Shown: positions 45,243 through 55,320 of the stretch, piece after piece
How positions within the stretch are numbered: the first letter of the stretch is position 1
Layout: every line of letters starts with the position of its first letter
Source: Epichloe hybrida
Lineage: Eukaryota; Ascomycota; Sordariomycetes; Hypocreales; Clavicipitaceae
Reading direction: 5' to 3'
Length of the DNA: 64,000 nucleotides
NCBI GenBank assembly: GCA_019022495.1
Contig: JAFEKR010000002.1
Span: 4,092,001-4,156,000 of the forward strand
Translations under genes and position numbers: made by a program
Notes under the pieces: model-generated
Seen by the model: only the letters and a program-made list of their open reading frames with translations
Database searches by the model: none
What the model was told of the DNA's origin: nothing

Positions 45243-46090
45243 GAAGCACGGCTGATAAACTAACAAACTAGACATATGGCGTTTCAGCACACAACGCAAC
45301 TGGATACAACATGTACGATACCCAGACAGGACTCATGATGACCACCCAACCCCACCGACAACAATGTCGGACGCGTCCAATTCCCAATTTAACGTGATTT
45401 ACACATGCTGTGCTAGAAAAATTTCCGCACGGCAAGGTGGAGCGCAAGGCGAGACTCATCCTTGACGACTCTGTATTCTGAGCGGTATATCAAACAAAGT
45501 ATACACAACCGTGTGTATACTCGAAGGCGTCTGCACGAGGTAAAGGGATCGGGAGGGCTTTTTCTTGAGCACCTGTTGCTCCTGGACCTAGTTCAAGAGG
45601 CCCTGTCATCTTCTGTTGAGTGGAGTTCGAGAAGTAATTCTTGGGCGTGACCATCGGAGGGGGGCTACCGACTTGCACTGGGAAGGCGACCATCGAGACA
45701 TTTTACAAGTTGTGAATGTGGGATGAAGGCGTTGTGTATTATTCAATACTCCATCTAATCCGTACTCGGTCCGTAGCCATGTCCGTACGGAAGGCGCAGT
45801 TCAGAAATGGAATGGGAATCTGCATCTGTGCTCTCTGACCCTCTCTCCACTGCGTAAAAAAGTGGGACCACTCTAAGTATGGCTGTGCGCCGCGTGAACA
45901 GGGCAGGCGCGTCATGGTGACTTTTTTCTCTGTCGGCGGCGCGTCGACGGGACTTCTGGAGCTACGAAGTCTTGACTTCACTCTCACCCCGCGAGCCTGT
46001 TTCGGATTTCCAACCCCAACAGCTCTGCATTCCCGCAAAATAACCATTGATTAAATACGGCCACACCTGGATTGTCTCCGCGGCGCAATC
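45243..46090. other. Intergenic region upstream of FEN1
   Basis: About 850 bp between the NUP37 stop and the FEN1 ATG. Degenerate TACGGA/TCCGTA motifs cluster at 45759-45790. Two GGCGCGTC octamers lie closer to FEN1. A poly-T patch at 45921-45927 separates them. No gene is supported. Confidence 0.5.
45906..45945. promoter_or_regulatory. Pair of GGCGCGTC motifs upstream of FEN1, MBF/E2F-like
   Basis: The octamer GGCGCGTC occurs at 45906-45913 and 45938-45945, about 145-185 bp before the FEN1 start. It resembles GC-rich E2F and MluI-box sites that control G1/S replication genes in fungi and animals, though it is not the canonical ACGCGT. Function is inferred from position, repetition and the nature of the gene. 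Confidence 0.3.
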
Positions 46091-47447
46091 ATGGGTATCA
46101 AGCAATTATTTCAGATCATCAAGGAAGAGGCCCCCGAGGCAATCAAGGAGGGCGAGATCAAGAACCACTTTGGTCGCAAAGTTGCCATTGTATGTCCAGC
46201 CTCGCACTAGCTCGTGTATATTTTGTCGTAATTTTCATGAATTACTACTAACCTCGCACGTCAGGATGCTTCCATGAGCATTTACAGCTTCTTAATCGCC
46301 GTGCGCTCCGATGGCCAACAACTCATGAACGACAGCGGAGAAACCACTTCCCATCTAATGGGCATGTTTTATCGCACGTTACGAATGGTGGATAACGGCA
46401 TCAAGCCCCTCTATGTATTCGACGGCGCACCGCCAAAACTCAAATCTGGCGAGCTGGCGAAGCGATTCCAGCGCAAGCAGGAGGCCAACGAGGGTTTGGA
46501 GGAAGCCAAGGAGACGGGCACGGCCGAAGAGGTGGAGAAGTTCTCGAGACGAACGGTGCGTGTTACGCGCGAACACAATGCTGAGTGTCAGCGTCTGTTG
46601 AAGCTCATGGGCGTTCCGTACATCATTGCGCCCACCGAAGCAGAGGCGCAGTGTGCAGAGCTGGCCATGGCTGGGAAAGTGTATGCGGCGGCCAGTGAGG
46701 ACATGGACACGCTCTGCTTCAATACGCCAATTCTGCTACGACATCTCACATTTAGTGAACAGCGGAAAGAGCCCATTCAAGAGATTCGTCTTGACAAGGT
46801 TCTCGAGGGGCTGAACATGGAGAGACCCCAGGTAAAGAGCTGTTTTTTTTTTGCCGACTCATGTAGAACGGCTTCACTCCAGCAACTTCTGGCATTTCGC
46901 TAACGAGCATCTCTTTGCCATCTAGTTTGTCGATTTGTGCATTCTACTTGGGTGCGATTACCTCGACCCCGTTCCCAAAGTCGGACCTACGACGGCGCTC
47001 AAACTGATACGTGATCATGGAAACCTCGAGAAAGTCGTCGAGGCGATCGAAAAGGATCCCAAAAAGAAGTACACGATCCCGGAGGACTGGCCATACAAGG
47101 ATGCACGCGATCTGTTTTTTCAGCCGGATGTTCGCAAGGCAGATGACCCGCTTTGTGACTTTAAGTGGGATAAGCCTGACATTGAAGGTCTCGTCAGTTT
47201 CCTAGTAACCGAAAAAGGTTTCTCCGAGGACCGAGTGCGTGGCGCAGGCGCGCGGTTGGAGAAGAATGTCAAGTCATCCCAGCAAGCTCGGCTGGAAGGC
47301 TTTTTCAAGCCAGTGCCCAAGACGGACGAGGAGAAGGCTGCCCACAAGCGGAAGCTGAATGAGAAGAATGAGGGGAAGAAGAAGAAACAGAAGCTGGAAA
47401 AGAAGGAGAAGGCTGCTCAAAAGGCAAAGCCTCGTGGAACTGCGTAA
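46091..47447 (+). CDS. FEN1: Flap endonuclease 1
   Basis: FEN1 (yeast Rad27) removes 5' flaps during Okazaki-fragment maturation and long-patch base-excision repair, working with PCNA. Exons 46091-46189, 46265-46831 and 46926-47447 give 395 residues, the family length. All metal-binding carboxylates are visible: D34 in VAIDASMSIY right after the first splice, D86 in [11 protein letters not shown], the two Glu in [11 protein letters not shown], the two Asp in ASEDMDTL, and the Asp of [10 protein letters not shown]. The H2TH region [13 protein letters not shown] follows. A PIP box QARLEGFF lies in the C-terminal part, and a Lys-rich nuclear tail ([12 protein letters not shown]) ends the protein. 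The gene converges on DBP9, with about 510 bp between the stop codons. A pair of GC-rich motifs upstream may reflect cell-cycle control. Confidence 0.97.
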
Positions 47448-47955
47448 AAGGATGATGTCTTTTTCCTTTGTCCTACGTCGTGGCAACTGGGGGTTTTTTT
47501 TTTTTCGACATGGGTAGGAATCCTCGGGACGGAAACTCACATGAGAATTGGTGGGTGAAAAAAGGGCACTGGAGAATGGTACACGGCGTTGTTTGGGCGT
47601 CCAGGCATCAGGGCAGTGCAATCCGACATGTAGTCTCGATTTCAATTTCCATACTGGTCGATTTTCACTTGAACAAATGACCATTGGCAAACATTTCATG
47701 GCCGTACTAATCATGTGGTTACTGCTCCGAATAAGCACTGCCCTACATTGCCGTGTCCTGATAAAACTCGTTACCGATGGGATGTCGTATTGCGGGGGGG
47801 ACTCATTCATTGATTTCAACTCATCAAGCCCAACATGATTTGCCTCGAATTAAACAGTACTTTGCGCACCGAGGGCACAACTACTCTTGGACTTGGACTT
47901 GGCTTTCATATGCAAGTACTTCTCATTCTCAACCTAGCCTCACCCGGACCGGGCC
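47448..47955. other. Convergent gap between FEN1 and DBP9
   Basis: 508 bp containing both 3' ends and short T- and G-runs (47493-47505, 47794-47799). Nothing coding is seen. Confidence 0.5.
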
Positions 47956-50013
47956 TCATTTCGTCTTGCGCCTAGCCTTGAACGTCTTCAGAGGGTCTCC
48001 CTTTCTCCCGCCGCGCTTACTCGTCTTTCCCTTGCGGTGACTGCGCAACTTGCCCGTTTTCCTTAGCGGGACGAACCCGACGTCGTCTGCAGTCAATCCC
48101 TTCTTTCCATCCTTGGGCAGCAAGTATTCTGGAACATGCTTCAAGTGGGGTTGTTGTCTTGCCGTTCTTAGTTCTCCGTCGTGGCGAAGATGATTGATCT
48201 CCGTGGGGTTTTCTTCAAAGTATCTAAGAAATCCCAGTTCGTTAGAGATGCTGTCTTTCAGAAACAATTGACTTGACTTCCTGGCATCAAGTTGTGAGTA
48301 CGGCTTACCTCTTTAGCTTGTCGCTTTTCAGGAGCTCCTGACGCAATTCGCGAGTTCGTGCCTCACGCACAGCCACTTTGGTAACCGCACGAAGCGCATC
48401 GTTCATACGATATCTGAAGGCCTCGACTTGTTTTGTGTTGAAGCTATAAGGCTTGATATCCTTGCCCTTCTTGGCTTGCTGCCTTGTAATTCTTGCCAAA
48501 ACCTTTTCGTCGTTCTCTGCACTCTGGATAGAGGTGGACATGTGTTTTCGGAAAAGATCCTTCGGTACCACAAATGACAAGGCCATACCGGCTTTGCCAG
48601 CTCGTGCTGTACGTCCGATGCGATGAGTATATGACGAAGCTGATGTGGGGAGGTCGAAGTTTATCACTGCGGCAACATTTTTGAAGTCGATACCTCGAGA
48701 GACACCATACTCCTTGTCTTTCTTGGATGCCTCTCGCCTTTTCTTAGGTCGCTCTGTTTCCTTCTCTGTGTCGGGACTGCCCTGCGCATCCTCATCTTCC
48801 TTCTCTTCATCGGCCTTTTTCTCGTTGCCAAGAATCTCTCTTTCATCTGAGGCGATGATAATGTCGTAGACATTGCGGTTGAACTCCTCAACCACGTGAA
48901 TCCTGGAATTGACGGGCAGTTCCGAGTTTAGAATACAACTGCGGATGCCGAACTGTTCAAAGAAGAGCTTCAATCGATAGCAGCGATCAACGTCGCCGAC
49001 AAAAATTATGCACTTGCCCTTGACCAGCTGGAGCTTAAATATAATATAGGCCAACAAAAACTTTTCGTCTTCTCCACACCTAGGTAGTACCCGTCAGCAT
49101 ATGCATCCTGGGGCTGCAGAAACACACACACACACAAAACTTACTTTGTCACCAGTTGTGTCACGCCTTCTCCTTCAGCATCGGGTTCCTCCAAGTCCAG
49201 CAAGGTTGGTGCGTTGTCACGGTAGAATATCTTCTTGAGTGAATTGATCTCGGATGTGAGGGTAGCACTCATCATGATCGTCTGAATTCCCTTCGGGATC
49301 GACCACGACAAGTTCTCGAGGTCCTCGTCATATCCGTATGACAGCAGCAGGTCCGCCTCATCCAGCACAAGATGCGTGAGCTTCTCTAGTGATAGAGCAG
49401 ACTGGTTGGATTTTACATTGTACCATGCTCTTGCTGGTGTGGAAATTACAATATCTGGGGAGGTCGACAGCAAAGATCGCTGTACGGTATCGGACAGTTT
49501 ATCCGTCAACTTGACGGCTCGGACATATTTCGCACAGAACGAGGAGAATTGTTCAATAACCTTGAAAACTTGATCAGCGAGTTCGCGAGTCGGAACGAGA
49601 ATGAGAGCCGATGTGACTGCGGTGGTATCGGTCTGTGCGTCTCGTCAGCAAAATTGTTCTATGCAAAAGAGAGGAGGGGGAGGGGGCAATGAAACCAAGC
49701 ATCGTTATCATCGACATACGGTTTTTTTCTTCAGAATCCCATTCAGCACCGGGAGTACATAAGCAGCCGTCTTGCCTGATCCTGTCTTTGATTTGCACAA
49801 AACGTCTCTGCCATTCAGTGCTAGTGGTATCGCTTCTCGTTGCACGAGGGTAGGTTTCAAAAAGCTCTGCTCGGCGACCGCTTGGACGAGGCGAGGATCT
49901 AATCCGAGTTCCGCAAAAGTGAGTCCTCCGCCAGAGGAGGGCTCCGGTTTGCTTCGTTTCTGAGTCTCCGTCTCCGGTGAAGGCACCCCATTCTGATCGA
50001 GTTTGCGCTTCAT
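47956..50013 (-). CDS. DBP9: ATP-dependent DEAD-box RNA helicase Dbp9
   Basis: Dbp9 (DDX56) is a nucleolar DEAD-box helicase needed for 27S pre-rRNA processing and 60S assembly. Minus-strand exons are 50013-49720, 49632-49145, 49079-48309 and 48223-47956, giving 606 residues; all phases match. The motifs in order are the Q motif region ([26 protein letters not shown]), I (SKTGSGKT), Ia (VPTRELADQ), Ib (STPARA), II (VLDEADLL), III (MSATLT), IV ([14 protein letters not shown]), V ([18 protein letters not shown]) and VI ([12 protein letters not shown]). An acidic and Lys-rich insert of about 50 residues ([14 protein letters not shown]) sits between IV and V, a Dbp9 hallmark. The last junction restores [20 protein letters not shown]. 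The C-terminus is very basic ([14 protein letters not shown]), fitting rRNA binding. Confidence 0.95.
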
Positions 50014-51374
50014 GTTATTCCAGTTCGACGAAATAATGAGAAGTCGTTTTGGTTGTCGGAGTGCGAGTCAGCAAAAAAAAAAAAAAAGTCCCTGCACTGC
50101 ACTTGGGAGTGGGGCAGCCCAGGCTAGCACTTGTTGGGTACGAGCAACACTCCGTACGGAGTACGTACCCTACATAGATAGAACTGTAGCCCGAAATTGA
50201 ACCGTTATGTGCTTGGATGTACAGGTACTCCGAACATGCTTCTAGAACCAGGCCCGGAGTACGGACGTACATACTTTTGAAGTATTGCCTGGAGGTTGGA
50301 ACCGGGTTCCTTGCAGTGGGGCCGAGGATCGCGGGATGATGCATGGCTTGCTTTGGGAACAGGAGTACGGAGTACTTGGCCTAAAAGTCACCACCAGCTC
50401 CTGCAGATCTGACGAGACTACAGCGGGTACAGAGCATCACTAGGTTCCATCGTCGATGAACACAGTGCAACGCAAAAGAATCATCGGATTGGGGGTCACA
50501 GCTAACATGATTTTGGCTCTAGTTCCAAGGGAAAAAATACACAAGATGAGGTTCTCGCGCAAGTGACACAGGGCGACACCGGCCTCCCCGAGGCGTCCGA
50601 GTAGTGCGGTGCTTGACCACGTCGAACCCCCATAAGAAAGTGTAGAGATCGTCTGGCAAACTGATACGTTTTTCAACCCTCCACGCCCAAGTGTAGTTGG
50701 GGAGAAAAAAGACAAGCGCCTCGCCTTTTCCCCCCACACACGGCCCATGTCCAACCTCAGTTGACGGCCTTGTTAAGTGGCTGACGTGTTATCACCTGAC
50801 AGTCTGCTCGACACATGGCCAAGCAGACTCCAGTGCCCGTCATGTTCCTGTCCTTGTTCCCCTGACCGTAGCGAAACAACGCTATCCCACAAAGCTAGAC
50901 AAATCCCCCACGATATTCGAGAAAAGCGAACATCTAGGTCCAACAGGGCCGTCTCGAAAGTGTCGCTCCCGCAACAAAGAGAAGACCAAACCTGCAAACA
51001 CCCCAAACATACATGGAAAGAGAGAAAAGGATCCTTCGCTCAATGTAGCGCGGTTTGACGATTTCCCTACCCCGTCCCATACCCCATCTTTTATTACTCT
51101 TTTCCAAACCTCGCCCTCGCCACCATTCCTGACTGACATGATGGCTGCATTGTAGCTCGTCCACATGTAGGCCTTCAAAAATACAAACTGTCTCTATTGC
51201 CCGGTGGCATTTTGACCAACCAAAAAACGAATTAATTGGCCTTTTGGGGCCTGTGACCGTATTGCGCTGAATCCGCAGGTTATCGGTTGATTTAAATCGT
51301 GGTGAATAAGCCATTTAGACTTGCATGGTATATTCTTCTCGACAAAACATCGCAATCAAGACAGTTTGGCGTTT
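50014..51374. other. Intergenic region between the DBP9 and Myb-protein genes
   Basis: 1.36 kb holding the DBP9 upstream region and the 3' flank of the Myb gene. It contains an A-run (50072-50087), the near-palindrome ACTCCGTACGGAGTA at 50149-50163, a half-site at 50368-50376 and degenerate copies at 50225 and 50255. Open frames on both strands show no domains. Confidence 0.5.
50149..50163. repeat. ACTCCGTACGGAGTA palindrome copy
   Basis: This is 15 of the 16 bases of the full palindrome found at 12994-13009. It lies about 140 bp upstream of the DBP9 start codon and is followed by CGTAC. Confidence 0.85.
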
Positions 51375-53008
51375 TTATCGTCCCCTGTTATTCGTAAAGA
51401 GATCTGTGACATGGTTAGCCTACACCAGCCTGAACTGCCCACCAACTCGACTGGACACTGGTTACCTGGGAAATGCTCTTTTGCGTACTGCTCACATGCC
51501 TGTAACAATGGTGAGCGTGGTTTCTCTTTGTTCCCCTTCACGGACCGATATGTAGAGAATTTGCCCACCTTGGCTGGTTTGCCAACTTTTTGGCCGATGA
51601 CTTTCCACTTGTTATTTTCATACTCTTTGATGGCATTTAACAAAGCTTGACTCTGCAGACAACTAAATTAGTCGGGGTAGTTCGATAGGTAATGTATTCG
51701 TGTGCGATGTGCGACTTACCTCATCTTCGGCAAACTCGGCATAATGCATATCCTGGCGCGGGATTCAGTATCAAAATGTAACGCTTCCTTGGACAAGGCG
51801 AGCAATTTACCTTGTACCAATGTTTCTTCACCGAGCCCTCTGTCCTGGTCGGGAATGTCTGAATTGGGTTAGATGATCATCACGACGGCAATAGGAACTA
51901 TTATGGAACATACTTTGGCGATTTCCGCCCAGCTGTTGCCGGCATCTCGCATCTGTTTCAATCTGTGTTCTTCCTGGGGCGTCCATGGAGTGTTGGTCCT
52001 GCTCTTCTTGGCTGGAGGAGGCTGCACGGCCGCAGAATTGGCGTCCTGTACAGGCGCCTGCGGCTGAGGTGGAGGAGCAGCGGAAGCAGCAGCAGCAGCG
52101 GCGGCGGCGGCGGCGGCGGCGGCAGCGGCCTGAGGAGTAGAAAGGTTTGGGACCGGTGGTTGAACTTGAGTTGCCGCAACGGGTGCGGCAGACGCAGCTG
52201 TAGCTGGCGAAGAAGCAGTATTTGGAGCAGGCCGCTTGCGCTGGCGACTTTGCTGCACCGGGGTCGGGGGCTGAGATTGTTGCTGAGCACCCGGGGCATT
52301 AGAGGCTTGCGGAACAGTCATCGGTTGTTGATTAGGAGTCGGATGGTTTTGCTGTTGCGCTTGCGGTGGCTGCTGCTGCTGCTGCTGAGGCGCCAAGCTA
52401 GGTTGAGTAGCACCATAGGGAAACTCCATGCGCTGCTCATTCCGGCGTGACATGTCTGTCTGGTAAGGATGGTTGCTGTTTGGGTGTGCTCGTTAGCACT
52501 CATCAAAACGACGCATCGCGGTCACTATCGAGGTGACATGTTGACGCCATGACTTGCGCGACCTTTTCGCAAGTACAACGAAGTAGGTGGGTTTCAAGGT
52601 GACCATTGAAGAGGGTCTCGTCTGCAGGAACATTGCTATTGCAGCTGTCTGTCGCCGACGGTGAGGACAGCGTTTGGCAGTGGTTACACAGTTGAGGAGT
52701 TGACGAAGAGCGATCACAACAGACTGCCAGGTGCACGGAGCTAGATGGACAAGGCAATAGGGCCAAGGAGAAGGAAAAGGGCCAACTTCTTGTCATGCTA
52801 ATGGTGGTGGATGCAGTTGATGGATGCAGTTGACGGATGCAGTTGACGGATGCAGTTGACGGATGCAGTTGATGGATGTAGTTGATGAAGACGGGTTGAG
52901 GTACCAGGGACAAAGAGATGGTGTCGGTACTTACTGCATGTCGTTGGGCGGGTGAGTGGAGTTGGAGTAGACGTACTCCGGCACGGGGCCGACCTGCCAC
53001 TGCTCCAT
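51375..53008 (-). CDS. Myb/SANT-domain protein with Q- and A-rich N-terminus
   Basis: I model seven minus-strand exons: 53008-52935, 52475-51914, 51858-51811, 51752-51720, 51652-51569, 51499-51466 and 51403-51375, giving 287 residues with all phases consistent. The start reads MEQWQVGPVPEYVYSNS, and splicing gives NDMHNHPYQTDMSRRNEQR. Residues 35-165 are low-complexity, with Q7, PQ-rich stretches and a run of about 16 alanines. Two Myb-like helical repeats follow: TPWTPQEEHRLKQMRDAGNS..IAKTFPTRTEGSVKKHWYK, then YAEFAEDESQALLNAIKEYE..WKVIGQKVGKPAKACEQYAKEHF. The latter is a typical SANT fold with spaced Trp and aromatic residues. A nuclear DNA- or histone-binding role is expected; the target is unknown. 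The last intron (62 bp) is optional in sequence terms, since read-through gives another open C-terminus ending at 51356. Confidence 0.8.
52809..52886. repeat. 13-bp minisatellite, six units, inside intron 1 of the Myb gene
   Basis: Six head-to-tail copies of GGATGCAGTTGAY. One unit has a T for C, and the terminal units have T instead of C at the last base. The array lies wholly within the 459-bp first intron of the Myb/SANT gene, so copy-number change would not alter the protein. Confidence 0.92.
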
Positions 53009-53636
53009 GATCTGGATGCGACAAGAGCAGATATCATCAGTATTTTACCGCTGGCGAGAAAGAAAGGAGCAAGAGCAAAATGAGCAGGGCAAGGCATGGC
53101 AACGCAAAGCCGGCCAGACCAGAGCGAGGGCATGACAGGCCGCTGGAATCTGTTTGCGAGGCGGAACATTCGGCGACAAACATGGGTCTGTCTGCAGCGA
53201 CGCGGCTGGTGTAGCCATCCATAATAACTCTCTCTCTCTCTGCGAAAGCTTCCAAACGCGCGCTGGTAAGCGGCATTGGACAAAGGCCCAATTCGCCGCG
53301 CTCGAGTCTGATGCACGCGCGACGCGAGACCCAGGTGAGAAAAAGAGGATCGAGGTACTCACAGGCAGAGTTGCTTTCTCAGCTGATGAGTCAGTCTGCG
53401 GAGCAGGAGCAGAAGCGAATTCGTTGATGACAATGATCAACTCCTGGCTCTGGTGCGGCAAGATGGCGACGCAGAGAAAGTCCTTTTGACAGGGAGACAA
53501 AGTCAAAGCTACACAGGTGGTCCGAGGCTCGGGTCTGGTGCGGTGGACAGGCAGAGCCACGGGTTTGCGTAATACAAGTAGGTTTCTGCGCCTTGAGAAT
53601 TGGGCAGGCAGGTCGAGGTGTGGAAGGATTCGGGTC

Positions 53637-53680
53637 GCCGCCGCCGCCGCCGCCTTCGCCTTCGCCTTCGCCTTCGCCTT
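53637..53680. repeat. (GCC)n(TTCGCC)n microsatellite
   Basis: Six GCC units pass into four TTCGCC units. On the minus strand one frame would read as Gly-Glu repeats, which makes spurious long open frames here. Confidence 0.85.
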
Positions 53681-54384
53681 GGGAGCTTGGGAGGGGGTGA
53701 GTGGTGGAGGCTGGCTTGATCTGTTGGACCTCTGTTGGACCTCTGATTGCCAATGGTCCAATGATTGAACAGTGTTTCAAGAATATACGGAGTATGGGTG
53801 GGCTCCTCAAGTCCGCGAAGATGTGGGCCGACGGCTTCTGTGGGACAGGTACGTGACAAGTGTGAGTGAGAGCGAGAGGGAGGAGAAGAGACGACGTTGC
53901 CTGCGTGAAACAAACTCGACAATAGATTGACGAATGCTGGTCTCGTTCTGGAAACGGGGCTTGAACTTGGTACCTCGTTAACGATTCGCAGATGGCGAGA
54001 AGGAGAGAGAGACACAGAAAGACGCGATGCAGCTGACAGGGTGGCGATGCTGGGCGCAGCAGCTGGAGAGGCCAGCACAGGCCAGCACAGGCAAAACAAG
54101 CAGAGCGCACAGCACGACAGGACACGAGGACCAGGCTGGCGAATAGAAGTCTCTCTGTCCCCTTTTGCACAACGTTGACGTCGAGGTAGCCGAACGAAGT
54201 TAAATGAGATATCGTGAGCTGATGAGCAGCGCGGTGGATCCCGGAGAGCACAAGCTTGCTCCAGGCAAGGTTCCGATGGGAGGAAATCTCGGACCAGGAC
54301 ACTGATCAACAAAGACAAGTACTTCAGGCACAGGTACTGAGTGGGAGGGCGGTCGAGGGTTTTGAGTACCCAGCACTCTTCCTG

Positions 54385-54423
54385 CCACGACTTGCTGCCA
54401 CGACTTGCTGCCACGACTTGCTG
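54385..54423. repeat. Three-unit 13-bp tandem repeat CCACGACTTGCTG
   Basis: Three exact head-to-tail copies in non-coding sequence upstream of the Myb/SANT gene. Confidence 0.9.
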
Positions 54424-54549
54424 ACAGGAAATTGGAGTCGCAAGCCAATAGCGGTGGTGGCCCCAGGTACGTACATGTGCTCCGTACATAACGCGAAGAT
54501 TTGCTATCCCTTTGAGTGTGCGAAGAGTACTTTGATTTACGAGAAGATC

Positions 54550-55320
54550 CCTCTATTATAGAGGTCCCAATAATCTCCTAATTCACAAAGAGCTACGGAT
54601 CCGTATATTGCGAACGTTGCAGCCTCACTGTTGTAAGGCTCTTTTTAATATATATAAAGGAGGTACCCTAGTTGTACTAGAAACGGTGTGCGTCCGGGAT
54701 CCGCCTGAGGTTCTTGAACCGTTCTTCGCACACTAAAAAAAGGATAGGACTACGGAGTAATAACAGAGGACATGTCCAATGAGATATTTTTGTTCCCTTA
54801 ACAGATCTCATCGCTAGGCTCCGCTTTATCGCTGCTTCGTTCGGAGTACTGTACATCTCTTTAAAGGCCGCAACGCTACAATTACTTATGTACTAACAGG
54901 GGCAATAATCTAATAAAAAAGCGGGATCAAAGGCATATCCCACGTCCGTAGCGTGCACGCTTATTTTATATAACTTGTCTCATCAAGCGCTATATAAGGT
55001 CACACATGTAAAGTCACGCCTCACGCCTCTGACCTAGGGGGGCGTGGGGTCAGGGTACGGCCTTTGAAAAGATAAGCCACACCATGCCCCGCTCGCACAC
55101 CTCCTGAACGCACAAATTAGTGGCCCGTCGGCTGCGCCTCTTTTTTCGTGCAATAATACCAGGCAGTACATAATTGGGAAGGCTGGGAGGCTGGCATTAA
55201 TTGACGAGACAGGTGCAATGTGTCACCACTGGCAGGGTCGAGAGCTCTACGGTAGGTCTTTCCATTTATTATAATATTTCCCAGCACCTGCATCGCTCCT
55301 GCCTGTGGCTGGAGCATTTT
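54550..55320. other. AT-rich, probably transposon-derived stretch
   Basis: The composition falls to AT-rich, with TATATATAAAGG at 54649-54660 and repeated TTATTTTATA-like strings. The surrounding sequence is near balanced. The segment 54629-54732 starts TGTTG, has the TATA-like box and ends CGCACA, like a short LTR, but no flanking duplication matches. No protein fragment was recognised. Confidence 0.35.

Noticed and set aside
53391..54489. Overlapping 303- and 326-codon minus-strand frames upstream of the Myb/SANT gene
   Set aside because: They depend on CT-rich and GCC/TTCGCC repeats, have no domain or consistent codon use, and span a TACGGAGTA copy. They are better explained as leader/promoter sequence.
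54629..54732. Confident solo LTR call
   Set aside because: The termini and TATA box look right, but no 4-6-bp target-site duplication matches. It is kept only as a weak observation.
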